NCBI RefSeq assembly: GCF_900095745.1
Contig: NZ_FMIR01000009.1
Coordinates: forward strand, 1-64,000
Reading direction: 5' to 3'
Source: Microbacterium oxydans
GTDB lineage: Bacteria > Actinomycetota > Actinomycetes > Actinomycetales > Microbacteriaceae
Length of the DNA stretch: 64,000 nucleotides
Part shown: positions 1 to 12,262 of the stretch, piece by piece
Numbering within the stretch: the first letter of the stretch is position 1
How the letters are laid out: each line of letters starts with the position of its first letter
The notes under the pieces: generated by a model
What the model was told of the DNA's origin: nothing
Seen by the model: only the letters and a program-made list of their open reading frames with translations
Databases searched by the model: none
Made by a program: the position numbers and the translations under genes

Positions 1-757
1 GGGCGGGAGGTGCGGGCGGAATCGCCGCGGTCGCCGCCGGGTCGAGGGGCGGGAGAGCGGATGCCCCGATCTCGGCCGGGGCAGGCGTGTCCCCGACCAC
101 GGTGTCGGCATCCGCCGCAGCGTCAGCGCCGTAGGGGAGAGTGGCGTCCGTCCCCTCGGCGGTACCCGAACCACCGAGGGCGACGGACGCGGCCGGGGCC
201 GCCTGATCTGCGGAAGCCATCGGCAGATCCGGCGTGGAAGCGCCCGGGGTGCGGCTCGCAGCACGCACGATCAGGATGAGCAGGACGGCGACGAGGATGA
301 GGCCGATGATCCAGCTCGTGAGAGAGAGGGCTGACCAGCCGTCGTAGCCGAGGCCGAAGAGACGGCCGGCGAGGGGAGCGGTCGGGAACAGGCCGATGAC
401 GGCCATCGCGAGGATGCCCCACTGCACCGGCTGGTAGTCGCGGCGGAGCAGATCGCGGACGTGCACGCGGCCGTCGACATCCGGCAGCAGCGCCCAGGCT
501 GCGGCGTACAGGAAGATGACCGGCAGGCCGAAGAGGGCCGCGACCACGAGGACGCCGCGGACGATCAGGGGATCGATGCGCAGGCGGGCGGCGATGCCCG
601 CCGAGACACCGCCGAGCCAGCCCTCGGATCGGGCGACGCCGAGTCCGGCGACCCAGAGGAGGAAGCGCTCGGCTCCGCGAGGGATGCCGGTGCCCGGTGT
701 GCCGGTGGCCGGAGCGGCGTGATCGGCGGGGGGCGGCGGCGCAGTCGGAATCGTCAT
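1..757 (-). CDS. PspC-domain membrane protein (C-terminus cut by window edge)
   Basis: Envelope-stress type membrane protein. The first ~252 codons are visible and the reading frame stays open to base 1. A Pro/Ala-rich N-terminus of about 25 residues leads into a PspC domain (about residues 30-92) with the LGGVSAGIAARL motif and a hydrophobic helix ending in LLPD. Two more hydrophobic segments follow at roughly 105-122 and 142-160, then an Ala/Pro/Gly/Asp-rich low-complexity tail. The ATG at 757 is preceded by a weak AGGAT. It is divergent from a histidine kinase that also carries PspC, so the pair probably belongs to one Lia/Psp-like cell-envelope stress response. The family call is solid from the motif; the role is inferred from context. 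Confidence 0.8.
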   Translation of the reverse strand, partial: MTIPTAPPPPADHAAPATGTPGTGIPRGAERFLLWVAGLGVARSEGWLGGVSAGIAARLRIDPLIVRGVLVVAALFGLPVIFLYAAAWALLPDVDGRVHVRDLLRRDYQPVQWGILAMAVIGLFPTAPLAGRLFGLGYDGWSALSLTSWIIGLILVAVLLILIVRAASRTPGASTPDLPMASADQAAPAASVALGGSGTAEGTDATLPYGADAAADADTVVGDTPAPAEIGASALPPLDPAATAAIPPAPPA

Positions 758-801
758 GCTTCGATCCTGGCGGCATCCGTCTGCTCCCTGCCATGGGGGG
801 A

Positions 802-820
802 ACCCCTGAGCGACCCCTGA
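802..820. promoter_or_regulatory. Direct repeat ACCCCTGA x2 in the divergent PspC promoter region
   Basis: The octamer ACCCCTGA occurs at 802-809 and again at 813-820, a period of 11 bp (about one helical turn), in the 114-bp space between the two divergent PspC genes. This fits an autoregulatory site for the adjacent NarL-type response regulator, but binding is inferred from position only. Confidence 0.35.
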
Positions 821-871
821 TTCTGGGCCGGGGAGGACCCGGAGCGGGCACGCGGATGATTGGATTGCCAC

Positions 872-2119
872 ATGTCCTCTTCGGCGCACGCTTCTGCGCG
901 ACCCCCGCGCGTCGCTGCACCGCCGCGCCCGCCGCTGACCCGCGACCGCGACTGTCTGGTGGCCGGCGTGAGCGCCGGTATCGCCCGTCACCTCGGTGTG
1001 CGCGTGGGGCTGGTGCGGGCGCTGTTCCTCGCGCTGACACTGTGCGGTGGCGCCGGCATCCTGCTCTACGCCTGGTGCTGGGTCTTCATGCCGTGGGCCG
1101 AGGGCGAGAGCGCACCGACGAGGCGGATGCCGGTGGCCTGGCTGCTGATCGCTCCTGCCGCCGTGGGGATGCTCGTCGTCCTGGTCTGGCGCGGGGGCAG
1201 CGACTGGCTGAGCGGGTCGATCCCGCCGGACCTCGCCGCGGTCGTGGTGGGCGGCGCGGCGGCGTTCGCGACCGGCGCCGGGCTGTGGGCCACCCTCATC
1301 GACCGGACGGACACGGCCCGAGGGCCACGGCACACGATGACGGTGCGGGTCGTCGCGATCCTGCTGCTGGCGCTGCTGTTCACGGTGCTGCTCTCCTGGC
1401 CCATCGCTCGGTCGGGGGTGGCGCTCGTGCTCCTCCCGCTCGCCGGGCTCGCCGCCGTGGTCTCGTCGGCCCTGATCCCGCGGTGGCGCGAACTCTCCGG
1501 TGAGCGAGTCCGCCGTATCCGCGAGGAGCAGCGCAGCCAGATGGCCGCGCACCTGCACGACTCCGTGCTGCAGACGCTCGCGTTGATCCAGAACAGGGCC
1601 GGTGCCTCCAGCGAGGCCGCGCGTCTCGCCAGGGCGCAGGAGCGCGAGCTGCGGGCGTGGCTGTACGACGGCGACGCCCCGGCCGACAGCGACCTGCCGA
1701 CGGATCTGCGTGACTATGCCGGAGCGCTCGAACTCGACTACCCGGTGCGTATCGACGTCGTGTCGGCCGGCCTCTCCGCCGAGCGCGCGAGTGGGGAGCT
1801 CGCGGCCGCGGCCAGAGAGGCGATCCTGAACGCGGCCCGGCACGCGGGCGGCGAGATCTCGGTGTACATCGAGGGCAGCGCGACCGGCGTCGACGTGTTC
1901 ATCCGCGACCGTGGTACCGGGTTCTCGCTCGACGACGTGCCGAGCGACCGCCTCGGGGTGCGGGAGTCGATCATCGGCCGGATGCGTCGCGCCGGCGGCT
2001 CGGGCGGCGTCCGCAGCGACGAGAACGGCACCGAGGTGCATCTGAGCATCAGGTCGGGCGTGCACCAGGATCGGACCGGCGCGCGCCCCGCGCCCACCCG
2101 GGAGGAGAACCGTGGCTGA
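872..2119 (+). CDS. PspC-fused sensor histidine kinase
   Basis: Membrane sensor kinase of the HisKA_3/HATPase (NarL-partner) class. An N-terminal PspC domain (about residues 22-80, motif LVAGVSAGIARHL) is followed by several hydrophobic segments to about residue 205, then the dimerisation/phosphoacceptor helix with HDSVLQTL (predicted phospho-His229) and a C-terminal HATPase domain with the N-box EAILNAARHAG and a DRGTGF G1 box. The PspC module suggests sensing of membrane stress, as in actinobacterial LiaS/PspC kinases. An in-frame TTG at 860 could add four residues; the ATG at 872 is preferred. The 3' end overlaps the response regulator by 8 bp, so the two are translationally coupled. Confidence 0.88.
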   Translation: MSSSAHASARPPRVAAPPRPPLTRDRDCLVAGVSAGIARHLGVRVGLVRALFLALTLCGGAGILLYAWCWVFMPWAEGESAPTRRMPVAWLLIAPAAVGMLVVLVWRGGSDWLSGSIPPDLAAVVVGGAAAFATGAGLWATLIDRTDTARGPRHTMTVRVVAILLLALLFTVLLSWPIARSGVALVLLPLAGLAAVVSSALIPRWRELSGERVRRIREEQRSQMAAHLHDSVLQTLALIQNRAGASSEAARLARAQERELRAWLYDGDAPADSDLPTDLRDYAGALELDYPVRIDVVSAGLSAERASGELAAAAREAILNAARHAGGEISVYIEGSATGVDVFIRDRGTGFSLDDVPSDRLGVRESIIGRMRRAGGSGGVRSDENGTEVHLSIRSGVHQDRTGARPAPTREENRG

Positions 2120-2771
2120 CAGCATCCGCGTCGTGATCGTCGACGACCACTCGATCTTCCGCTCCGGTCTGCGTGCCGATCTCGATGCCAGCGTCGATGT
2201 GGTGGGAGAGGCGAACGACGTGCCGTCCGCCCTCGCGGTGATCGGCGCGACGCAGCCCGATGTGGTGCTGCTCGACGTGCATCTGCCGGGCGGCCCCGGC
2301 GACGACGCGACCGGGGGAGAAGCCGTGATCCGTGGCTCGGCGCCGACCACCTCGCGATTCCTCGCGCTGAGCGTGTCGGATGCGGCGGCCGATGTCGTGC
2401 GGGTGATCCGTGCCGGTGCGCGCGGCTACATCACCAAGGGATCCTCCGGCATCGAGGTCAGCAAAGCCGTGCACGCCGTGGCCGACGGCGATGCGGTGTT
2501 CTCACCGCGGCTCGCCGGCTTCGTGCTCGACGCGTTCGGGGCTGTCGCGGGGGAGACCGCGACCGCGACGGATGAGCTCGACCGGCTCTCGGCGCGCGAG
2601 CAGGAGGTCATGCGACTGATCGCGCGCGGTTACGCCTACAAGGAGGTCGCCTCCGAGCTGTTCATCTCGATCAAGACGGTCGAGACCCACGTGTCATCCG
2701 TGCTGCGCAAGCTGCAGCTCTCGTCGCGGCACGAACTCACCGCGTGGGCATCCGAGCGGCGACTGCTGTAG
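2112..2771 (+). CDS. NarL/FixJ-family response regulator
   Basis: DNA-binding response regulator and cognate partner of the overlapping PspC kinase. The receiver domain covers residues 1-120, with acidic DD at 11-12, predicted phospho-Asp55 in VVLLDVHLP and the conserved lysine in YITKGSSG. A LuxR-type helix-turn-helix follows at about 155-215 (LSAREQEVMRLIARG ... IKTVETHVSSVLRKL). It starts at GTG 2112 inside the end of the kinase gene. The direct repeats at 802-820 are a plausible target. Confidence 0.92.
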   Translation: MADSIRVVIVDDHSIFRSGLRADLDASVDVVGEANDVPSALAVIGATQPDVVLLDVHLPGGPGDDATGGEAVIRGSAPTTSRFLALSVSDAAADVVRVIRAGARGYITKGSSGIEVSKAVHAVADGDAVFSPRLAGFVLDAFGAVAGETATATDELDRLSAREQEVMRLIARGYAYKEVASELFISIKTVETHVSSVLRKLQLSSRHELTAWASERRLL

Positions 2772-2815
2772 TCAGGCCACGCGACGCGTGACGCGCTCAG
2801 GTCGAGCGCGGGGCG

Positions 2816-3223
2816 TCAGGCTGCGAGCCAGAGGCCCTTCTGGTCCGTCGCGATGGTGAGGCCTGCGGCGACCGTCTCGTCGTCGCCGATCCGGGCGCCA
2901 CGGACGATGCGCGCTCCGGCGCCGACGTCGGTGCGGACACCCACGTACGCGTGGTCGCCGATCGCGGCTCCCTGGCCGATGTGCGCGTGCGCATCGACGA
3001 AAGCTCCCTCACCGACCACGGCGTCTTCGTCGATCCAGGCGCCGCGGGCGATGGTCGCCCCGGCGCCGATTCGCGCGCCCGGTTCGATATAGGCACCCGC
3101 CTCGATGTGCGCCTTCGGATGCACCTTCGCGCCATGCGCGACGAGACCTCGACCGTTCGCGTGCTTGCGGTACCGCAGCGTCGCGCCCTGGTCGTTCTCG
3201 ATGTCGACGTAGTTCTTACCCAC
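2816..3223 (-). CDS. Left-handed beta-helix hexapeptide-repeat protein
   Basis: Small (135 aa) protein with a short N-terminal segment (GKNYVDIENDQG) followed from about residue 35 by tandem hexapeptide repeats ([I/V]-G-x-G-A type), the signature of left-handed parallel beta-helix acyltransferase or carbonic-anhydrase-like proteins that form trimers. The GTG start at 3223 is chosen because a strong GGAGGA lies five bases upstream; the frame is open further but without a ribosome site. No acyltransferase active-site extension is visible, so enzymatic activity is uncertain. Confidence 0.75.
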   Translation of the reverse strand: MGKNYVDIENDQGATLRYRKHANGRGLVAHGAKVHPKAHIEAGAYIEPGARIGAGATIARGAWIDEDAVVGEGAFVDAHAHIGQGAAIGDHAYVGVRTDVGAGARIVRGARIGDDETVAAGLTIATDQKGLWLAA

Positions 3224-3237
3224 GATTCCTCCCGTGC

Positions 3238-3253
3238 TCCGGAGTTCTCCGGA
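3238..3253. promoter_or_regulatory. 16-bp palindrome upstream of the beta-helix gene
   Basis: TCCGGAG-TT-CTCCGGA is a perfect dyad 15 bases upstream of the start codon of the leftward hexapeptide gene. It could be an operator or a leader hairpin next to the ribosome site. The remainder of the 175-bp gap to 3398 shows no gene. Confidence 0.35.
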
Positions 3254-3398
3254 TATATCAACAACCACGGCAGGGGCGGATTCATTCCCGCGGATGGATG
3301 TGGGGAGCGCAGGGGTGAGTCCCCCGCCAATCACGTCTGTCGCCTAACGGGTAGCATGTTATCGGGCGGGGTCTAGCAACGAAGAGAAAGGTCCGTCG

Positions 3399-3686
3399 GT
3401 GGACTCATCCAATGCTGAACAGCAGCCGCCGGAGGGATCTGCTCAGAACAGCGGCGTTCCGCCGAGGATGAGCACCAACTCCCCACCCGCCATCTTCATC
3501 GCCGGCCTTGTGAGCATGCCCGTCGCGTTCATGCTGTGCCTGCAATATGTACCCGCACCCCTCACATGGCCCGCCGCGATCACAGGCGTCATCATGCTCG
3601 GCTTCGCCACCCGCTGGCTCACTGCACGTCAAGTACGAAAAGAAGCAGATCGAGCGAAGCACGCGAAGTCGATCCCCCCGGACTAG
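3399..3686 (+). CDS. Small two-helix membrane protein, hypothetical
   Basis: A 95-residue protein with a hydrophilic Gln/Pro/Ser-rich N-terminus (about 30 residues), two adjacent hydrophobic helices at roughly residues 31-48 and 54-72 joined by a short proline turn, and a basic C-terminal tail (RQVRKEADRAKHAK) expected in the cytoplasm. GTG start with GAGAAAGG about nine bases upstream. I do not recognise a family. Confidence 0.6.
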   Translation: MDSSNAEQQPPEGSAQNSGVPPRMSTNSPPAIFIAGLVSMPVAFMLCLQYVPAPLTWPAAITGVIMLGFATRWLTARQVRKEADRAKHAKSIPPD

Positions 3687-3757
3687 ACAACTCCTGCGAC
3701 GATCATGGCGTTCTGGTGAAACCCGATGAGGCCTTCAGTGTGGCGCAGTTGCGTGCC

Positions 3758-4498
3758 CTAGTTCGCTGAGGTCGCCGCGGAACCGATCATCTTCACGAGA
3801 TCCGCAGCGCGGCTCCACATCGGCCAGTGCCCGGTCGGGAGGTCGATGACCTCGAGGTCATCGAGGGCGTCGACCTCGGCGAACATGGGATGCCCCGCGT
3901 GGGCGAGTTCCAGAAGCTGCGCGCTGGGGATGGAGCAGCAGACGAGGGTGGTGGGGACTCGGCGGCGCGCCTCGTTCGTGAGTTCCACGGGCTGCCGGAG
4001 CACCGGCCCGGGCTCGGGGACGGCTCGGGCACGGAAGCGCTCGAGCATCTCGGCGCTCAGGTCCTCGAGGCTGGCCTGCTCTCCGAGGGCCTCGAAGGGC
4101 GGCAACGGCAGCTCCGCCACCGTTTCGGGGAACTCCGGGGCGGAGGCGCTTCCCGGTGCGACGGGTCCGGAGTCGACCCAGATGATCCGACGGATGAGCT
4201 CCGGATGCCGGTCGAGGACGATGCTGAGCGGGGCGTTGGCCCCGCTGTGGCCCACGAGCACCACGGGCCGCTCTGCCGAGGCTCCTGCGCGTGCCATGGC
4301 CTCTTCGATCGCCGCGGCCTGATCGTCGAGGGTCCGGGACGATCGCTCGGGATCGTGCGGGTCGAGGCCGGGGAGCGTCATCGCGATGGCGTTGTGGCCG
4401 TGAGTCTTCAGGCCTTCCTGCACCTCGTCCCAGGCCCATGCGCCGAGCCAGTGACCCGCGATCAGGATGATGGTCGGATTCTGTGTTTTTGTCGTCAT
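3758..4498 (-). CDS. Alpha/beta-fold hydrolase
   Basis: Cytosolic esterase/hydrolase-type protein (246 aa). Visible family marks are the oxyanion-side loop AGHWLGAWAW near residues 14-23, the nucleophile elbow GHSGA (serine near residue 85) and the catalytic histidine in LPTGHWPMWS near the C-terminus. The arrangement resembles plant-type salicylate/methylketone esterases, but the substrate cannot be read from sequence. It is divergent from a WYL regulator, which probably controls it through the operator candidates in the 73-bp intergenic region. Confidence 0.82.
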   Translation of the reverse strand: MTTKTQNPTIILIAGHWLGAWAWDEVQEGLKTHGHNAIAMTLPGLDPHDPERSSRTLDDQAAAIEEAMARAGASAERPVVLVGHSGANAPLSIVLDRHPELIRRIIWVDSGPVAPGSASAPEFPETVAELPLPPFEALGEQASLEDLSAEMLERFRARAVPEPGPVLRQPVELTNEARRRVPTTLVCCSIPSAQLLELAHAGHPMFAEVDALDDLEVIDLPTGHWPMWSRAADLVKMIGSAATSAN

Positions 4499-4522
4499 AA
4501 CTCGATGCTGGCACCGCCTCCG

Positions 4523-4558
4523 GACAGGTGTATGGCACTATTTCTGTCATGAATTCAT
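4523..4558. promoter_or_regulatory. Operator candidates between hydrolase and WYL regulator
   Basis: GACAG at 4523-4527 faces CTGTC at 4544-4548 (spacer 16), immediately followed by the perfect 10-bp palindrome ATGAATTCAT at 4549-4558. Both sit in the divergent promoter region and are relatively AT-rich for this genome. They are candidates for the site of the adjacent WYL-family regulator. Confidence 0.4.
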
Positions 4559-4571
4559 CGCGGTGGGGACA

Positions 4572-5273
4572 GTGAAGCGGGCAGAGCGACTCCATGCCCT
4601 GACCGAGATGCTGCGCCGCAACGGCACCCGCGGATGTACGGCGGAGCGCCTCGCCACTGAGTTCGAGGTGTCCGTCCGAACCGTGAAGCGCGACCTCGCC
4701 GCGCTGGCGAGCAGCGGTGCGGCGGTGTGGTCGCGCCCGGGACCCGGTGGTGGCTACGGGTTGGCGTCGAGTGCGTCCCTGCCGCCCATCAGCCTGTCGC
4801 CGGCCCAGGCCGTGGCGCTCCTCGCAGCTGTCTCGGCGGCGCGCGATGCCCCCTATGCCGACCTGGCATCGGCAGGCGTGCAGAAGATCATGGACGTCCT
4901 CGATCCCCGCACACGGGAGAGGGCCGCCGACCTGGGGCGTCGAGTGTGGGTCGACGGATCGCCCCCTTCCTCCCGCGCCGTCCGGTCGGTGCTCGAGGAG
5001 TCGATGGCCGAGCAGCGGACGATCCGGATCCGCTACACCTCCCTCGCCGGTGTCACGACCGCGCGTGAGATCGAGCCCGTCATGTTCGCCTCCACGAACG
5101 GCCAGTGGTACCTGGTCGGCTGGTGCCTGCTGCGCGACGCGATGCGGTGGTTCGTCGTGTCACGAATCGAGCAGGCCCGCATGACGAACGCCGCATGCAG
5201 CGGTCACTCCGTTCAGGAGGTCGGGACCCCGCCGGCGAATGCCCGGCCGGTGCACGGGCACCGCAGCGAGTGA
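4572..5273 (+). CDS. WYL-domain (YafY-type) transcriptional regulator
   Basis: DeoR-like winged helix-turn-helix at residues 1-60 (ERLATEFEVSVRTVKRDLAAL) followed by a WYL effector domain whose core reads as WYLVGWCLLRDAMRWFVVSRI. WYL domains bind small ligands or nucleic acid and switch the HTH. The GTG at 4572 is chosen because GGTGGGGA lies just upstream and the encoded MKRAERL is the usual family start; the frame is open for 35 more codons but would overlap the divergent hydrolase. At 233 aa it is shorter than the common ~310-330 aa, since the WCX C-terminal extension is missing. Confidence 0.85.
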   Translation: MKRAERLHALTEMLRRNGTRGCTAERLATEFEVSVRTVKRDLAALASSGAAVWSRPGPGGGYGLASSASLPPISLSPAQAVALLAAVSAARDAPYADLASAGVQKIMDVLDPRTRERAADLGRRVWVDGSPPSSRAVRSVLEESMAEQRTIRIRYTSLAGVTTAREIEPVMFASTNGQWYLVGWCLLRDAMRWFVVSRIEQARMTNAACSGHSVQEVGTPPANARPVHGHRSE

Positions 5274-5313
5274 TCGACTCGATCGAGGCGTCTGTGGCAC
5301 GGCGACGGCGCTG

Positions 5314-6087
5314 TCAGCGCTGGCAGACCGGGCACCAGAACGTGACGCGCTCGCGGGTCGGGTCGGCGCCCTGCTCGCCGCGCCGGATGAGGGTTCCGCA
5401 GCGGCGGCACGGGCGTCCAGCTCGACCGTAGACCCAGGTGCCCTGGCCCGGGCGATCGATGCCCGTGAAGGTGCGGTTGCGGCGATCGCGGTTGGCGCGG
5501 ATGGTGCGCACGCCGAGGTCGAGGAGGGCGGCGACATCCACCTCGGGTGTCGGTCGCGTCGGCAGGATTCCGCGCAGGAACAGGAGTTCTGCCGCGTACT
5601 CGTTGCCGAAGCCTGCGACGTTGCGCTGATCGAGGAGGGCGACATGGATGCTGCGGGTGTCGGCTCCGAGTCGTCGGAGGGCCTCAGCCGCATCCCAGTC
5701 GTCCGCGAGCGGATCGGGACCCAGATAGCCGACGAGTTGGTCTTCGTCGCGAGTGGGCACGACCTCGATCTCGGCGATGTCGACCCCGACGGCATCACGC
5801 TCGGCGGTGCCGACGATCGCACGTACCTTGAAGGCCGGATGCCGCCACTTCTCCCCGGGCCGGTACACGAACCACGCGCCGTCCATGCGCAGATGCGAAT
5901 GCAGGGTGCTGTCGCCGATGCGCATGAGCAGATGCTTGCCGCGGGGAACGACGCCGTGCACGGGCTGCCCGGTCAGGTCGAGCGTCGCGAAGCGAGGGAC
6001 GCGGAGGTCGAAGCGGGTGACCTCCGCGCCGGCGATGGCCTCGTCGAGGCGTCGCGCGGTGCGGAAGACGGTATCGCCCTCGGGCAT
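5314..6087 (-). CDS. Fpg/Nei-family DNA glycosylase/AP lyase (Nei-type)
   Basis: Base-excision repair enzyme of the formamidopyrimidine/endonuclease VIII family (257 aa). After Met removal the N-terminus is PEGDT, with the catalytic proline and glutamate at positions 2-3. An N-terminal beta-sandwich domain, the helix-two-turn-helix region (RNVAGFGNEYAAELLF) and a C-terminal zinc finger (CRRC ... CPVC) complete the fold. PEGDTV rather than PELPEV favours Nei (oxidised pyrimidines) over Fpg. Translationally coupled to the upstream EI24 gene through ATGA. Start fixed by the PEG motif at 6087. Confidence 0.92.
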   Translation of the reverse strand: MPEGDTVFRTARRLDEAIAGAEVTRFDLRVPRFATLDLTGQPVHGVVPRGKHLLMRIGDSTLHSHLRMDGAWFVYRPGEKWRHPAFKVRAIVGTAERDAVGVDIAEIEVVPTRDEDQLVGYLGPDPLADDWDAAEALRRLGADTRSIHVALLDQRNVAGFGNEYAAELLFLRGILPTRPTPEVDVAALLDLGVRTIRANRDRRNRTFTGIDRPGQGTWVYGRAGRPCRRCGTLIRRGEQGADPTRERVTFWCPVCQR

Positions 6088-6935
6088 CAGGAGGCTCCGG
6101 ATCCCGCCCCGAGATGCGGGGGCGGCGGAAGCGGCGACGATACGGCGTTCGGTGCAGGCGGCGGAGGTGTCATCGCCGCTCCGGACGCCGATGGCGCCGA
6201 GGTGCCGGTGCGCGCGAGCAGGTCGCGCGCGAGCATCGTGCTGCCGGCGACGGCGGCCGGCATGATCGCGACGGCCCCACCGGGGATCAGGAAGCAGAGC
6301 TGCGTGGCGACGCCGAAGCCGAGCACTCGTGCGCGGCTGCCCGAGAAGAGCGCGGCACGATCGGCGGGGCTGAGGTCGCGCGCGTCGAAGGCGCGGCCGG
6401 TGAGCTCGCGCGCCAGCAGCCGGCCGGTCAAGACGACGCCGGCGACGGCGCCCAGGAAGCCGCCGATGCCGGGGACGAGGCCGATCAGCAGGACGGAGAT
6501 GGCGATGAGGATGCCGAGGAGGACCAGTCGCAGCCCCTCGCCGAGCGTGGTCCAGAAGCTGCCGCCGTCGGCGGGCGGGGGTGAGCCGAGGTCGACCTCG
6601 ACCGCGTGCCAGATGCGCTGGTAGAACGGGTCGCCGATGGTCAGGGTCAGTGCGCTGAAGACCACGCTCGCGAGAGCCAGAGCGGCAGCGACGACGACGA
6701 GGCTCACCGCGGTGCGCAGCAGGCCGCGCCACGGCTCGATCCATCCGTCGGCGAACGGGGTGAGCCACGTGGACAGCGACGGCATACCGATCACCAGCGG
6801 CACGAGCAGGGCGGCGAGCACGATGACGGCGATGATCGCCGGGATCAGGCCCAGCGCCATGAGACCGGGGCGGGTGCGCCACAGGCCGAATCCCCGCAGC
6901 AGGGTGCGGATGCCGGCGGCGAACTCTCGGATCAT
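6087..6935 (-). CDS. EI24-domain (CysZ-like) integral membrane protein
   Basis: 282-residue membrane protein. Four or more long hydrophobic segments are visible, among them GLMALGLIPAIIAVIVLAAL near the N-terminus, a central pair and a C-terminal PGGAVAIMPAAVAGSTML. Motifs NDPFYQ-like (GDPFYQRIW) and GLVPGIGGFLGAVAG are typical of the EI24/CysZ superfamily. CysZ members carry sulfate; actinobacterial EI24 proteins are otherwise uncharacterised. The start is MIREFAAGIR at 6935, not the longer open frame. The stop overlaps the start of the Nei gene by four bases. Confidence 0.82.
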   Translation of the reverse strand: MIREFAAGIRTLLRGFGLWRTRPGLMALGLIPAIIAVIVLAALLVPLVIGMPSLSTWLTPFADGWIEPWRGLLRTAVSLVVVAAALALASVVFSALTLTIGDPFYQRIWHAVEVDLGSPPPADGGSFWTTLGEGLRLVLLGILIAISVLLIGLVPGIGGFLGAVAGVVLTGRLLARELTGRAFDARDLSPADRAALFSGSRARVLGFGVATQLCFLIPGGAVAIMPAAVAGSTMLARDLLARTGTSAPSASGAAMTPPPPAPNAVSSPLPPPPHLGAGSGAS

Positions 6936-6954
6936 GGCTTCCAGCGTAGGTGTG

Positions 6955-7221
6955 TCAGTAGTGGTAGCGCGCCTGCAGGATGATGACCTGATGGTCGTTG
7001 GCTGTGTAGACCAGTCGGTTCGTCTCGTCGATGCGCCGAGACCAGGCTCCGGCAAGAGCGTGCTTGAGCGGTTCCAGCTTGCCGATCCCCTCGAAGGGGT
7101 CGTCGCGCAGGAGATCGGTCAGAAGGAGGTTGATCCGCTTGAGAGTCCGGCGATCCTCGGTCTGCCAATGGACGTAGTCCTCCCACCCCTGCGGCGTCCA
7201 AACCAGCACTCGCGAGGTCAT
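6955..7221 (-). CDS. yoeB: YoeB-family toxin (Txe/YoeB mRNA interferase)
   Basis: 88-residue RelE/YoeB-type endoribonuclease that cleaves mRNA in the ribosomal A site. Family marks are complete: N-terminal WTPQGWEDYVHWQTEDRR, central FEGIGKLEPLKH, WSRRIDETNRLVY and the C-terminal RYHY. The predicted catalytic Glu (in KLEPLKH), Arg (in NRLVY) and His (in RYHY) are all present, so the toxin should be active. It overlaps its antitoxin gene by ATGA, as expected for type II modules. Confidence 0.93.
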   Translation of the reverse strand: MTSRVLVWTPQGWEDYVHWQTEDRRTLKRINLLLTDLLRDDPFEGIGKLEPLKHALAGAWSRRIDETNRLVYTANDHQVIILQARYHY

Positions 7222-7466
7222 GCCTCGTCGAGTGGATGTTCTGCGACGTCGCCCGCCTGTGCGGCGGCGAGAGCGACAAGCAGCCGGTTGGCATTCGCGG
7301 GGGAGCGCAGAAGGTGGCTGGTCTCGATCAGGGAGTCGTACTCGGACTTCGACATGAGGACGGCGGCGCCTCGGCGGGAGACGATCTCGATCTCGGAATG
7401 ATCGAGGTTGACGCGCTCGATCAGGCCGAAGAGGTCGCGGCGCGCTTCGCTCGTGGTGATGGCCAT
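7218..7466 (-). CDS. yefM: YefM/Phd-family antitoxin
   Basis: 82-residue antitoxin that neutralises YoeB by direct binding and represses the operon. The N-terminal Phd/YefM DNA-binding part (MAITTSEARRDLFGLIERVN) is followed by IVSRRGAAVLMSKSEYDSL and a C-terminal tail (HLLRSPANANRLL ... HPLDEA) that wraps the toxin. The ATG at 7466 has AAGGGA upstream and is preferred over the longer open frame. The operator lies just upstream. Confidence 0.93.
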   Translation of the reverse strand: MAITTSEARRDLFGLIERVNLDHSEIEIVSRRGAAVLMSKSEYDSLIETSHLLRSPANANRLLVALAAAQAGDVAEHPLDEA

Positions 7467-7478
7467 GTGCATCCCTTC

Positions 7479-7498
7479 TGGTACCACTTATGGTACCA
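7479..7498. promoter_or_regulatory. yefM-yoeB operator: two TGGTACCA palindromes
   Basis: Perfect 8-bp palindromes TGGTACCA occur at 7479-7486 and 7491-7498, their centres exactly 12 bp apart, starting 13 bases upstream of the antitoxin ATG. In E. coli, YefM is known to bind paired palindromes with a TGTACA core at 12-bp centre spacing. The same geometry with a GGTACC core supports autoregulation here. Confidence 0.72.
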
Positions 7499-7509
7499 CT
7501 CTGGATGGA

Positions 7510-12114
<4,605 letters not shown>

Positions 12115-12173
12115 CCCTCCATCTTCGTCGAGGCCGGGGACATCGGGGCGAAAGGGGCATGAGGAGAGCTGGC

Positions 12174-12205
12174 GAGGGGCGTCGTACTGAGGTACGACGC
12201 CCCTC
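12174..12205. promoter_or_regulatory. Perfect 14-bp inverted repeat with TGAG loop between divergent genes
   Basis: Arms 12174-12187 and 12192-12205 match perfectly around a 4-nt TGAG loop, in the 148-bp space between lhr (leftward) and a DUF998-like gene (rightward). Since both genes point away, it is not a terminator for either unless transcripts start outside. It may be an operator, a cruciform or an unannotated short RNA. Confidence 0.5.
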
Positions 12206-12262
12206 CGGAGTGGGCACTTCGGACCGACGCGACGCGGATGCCTCCGCTCATACCGTCTCCTT

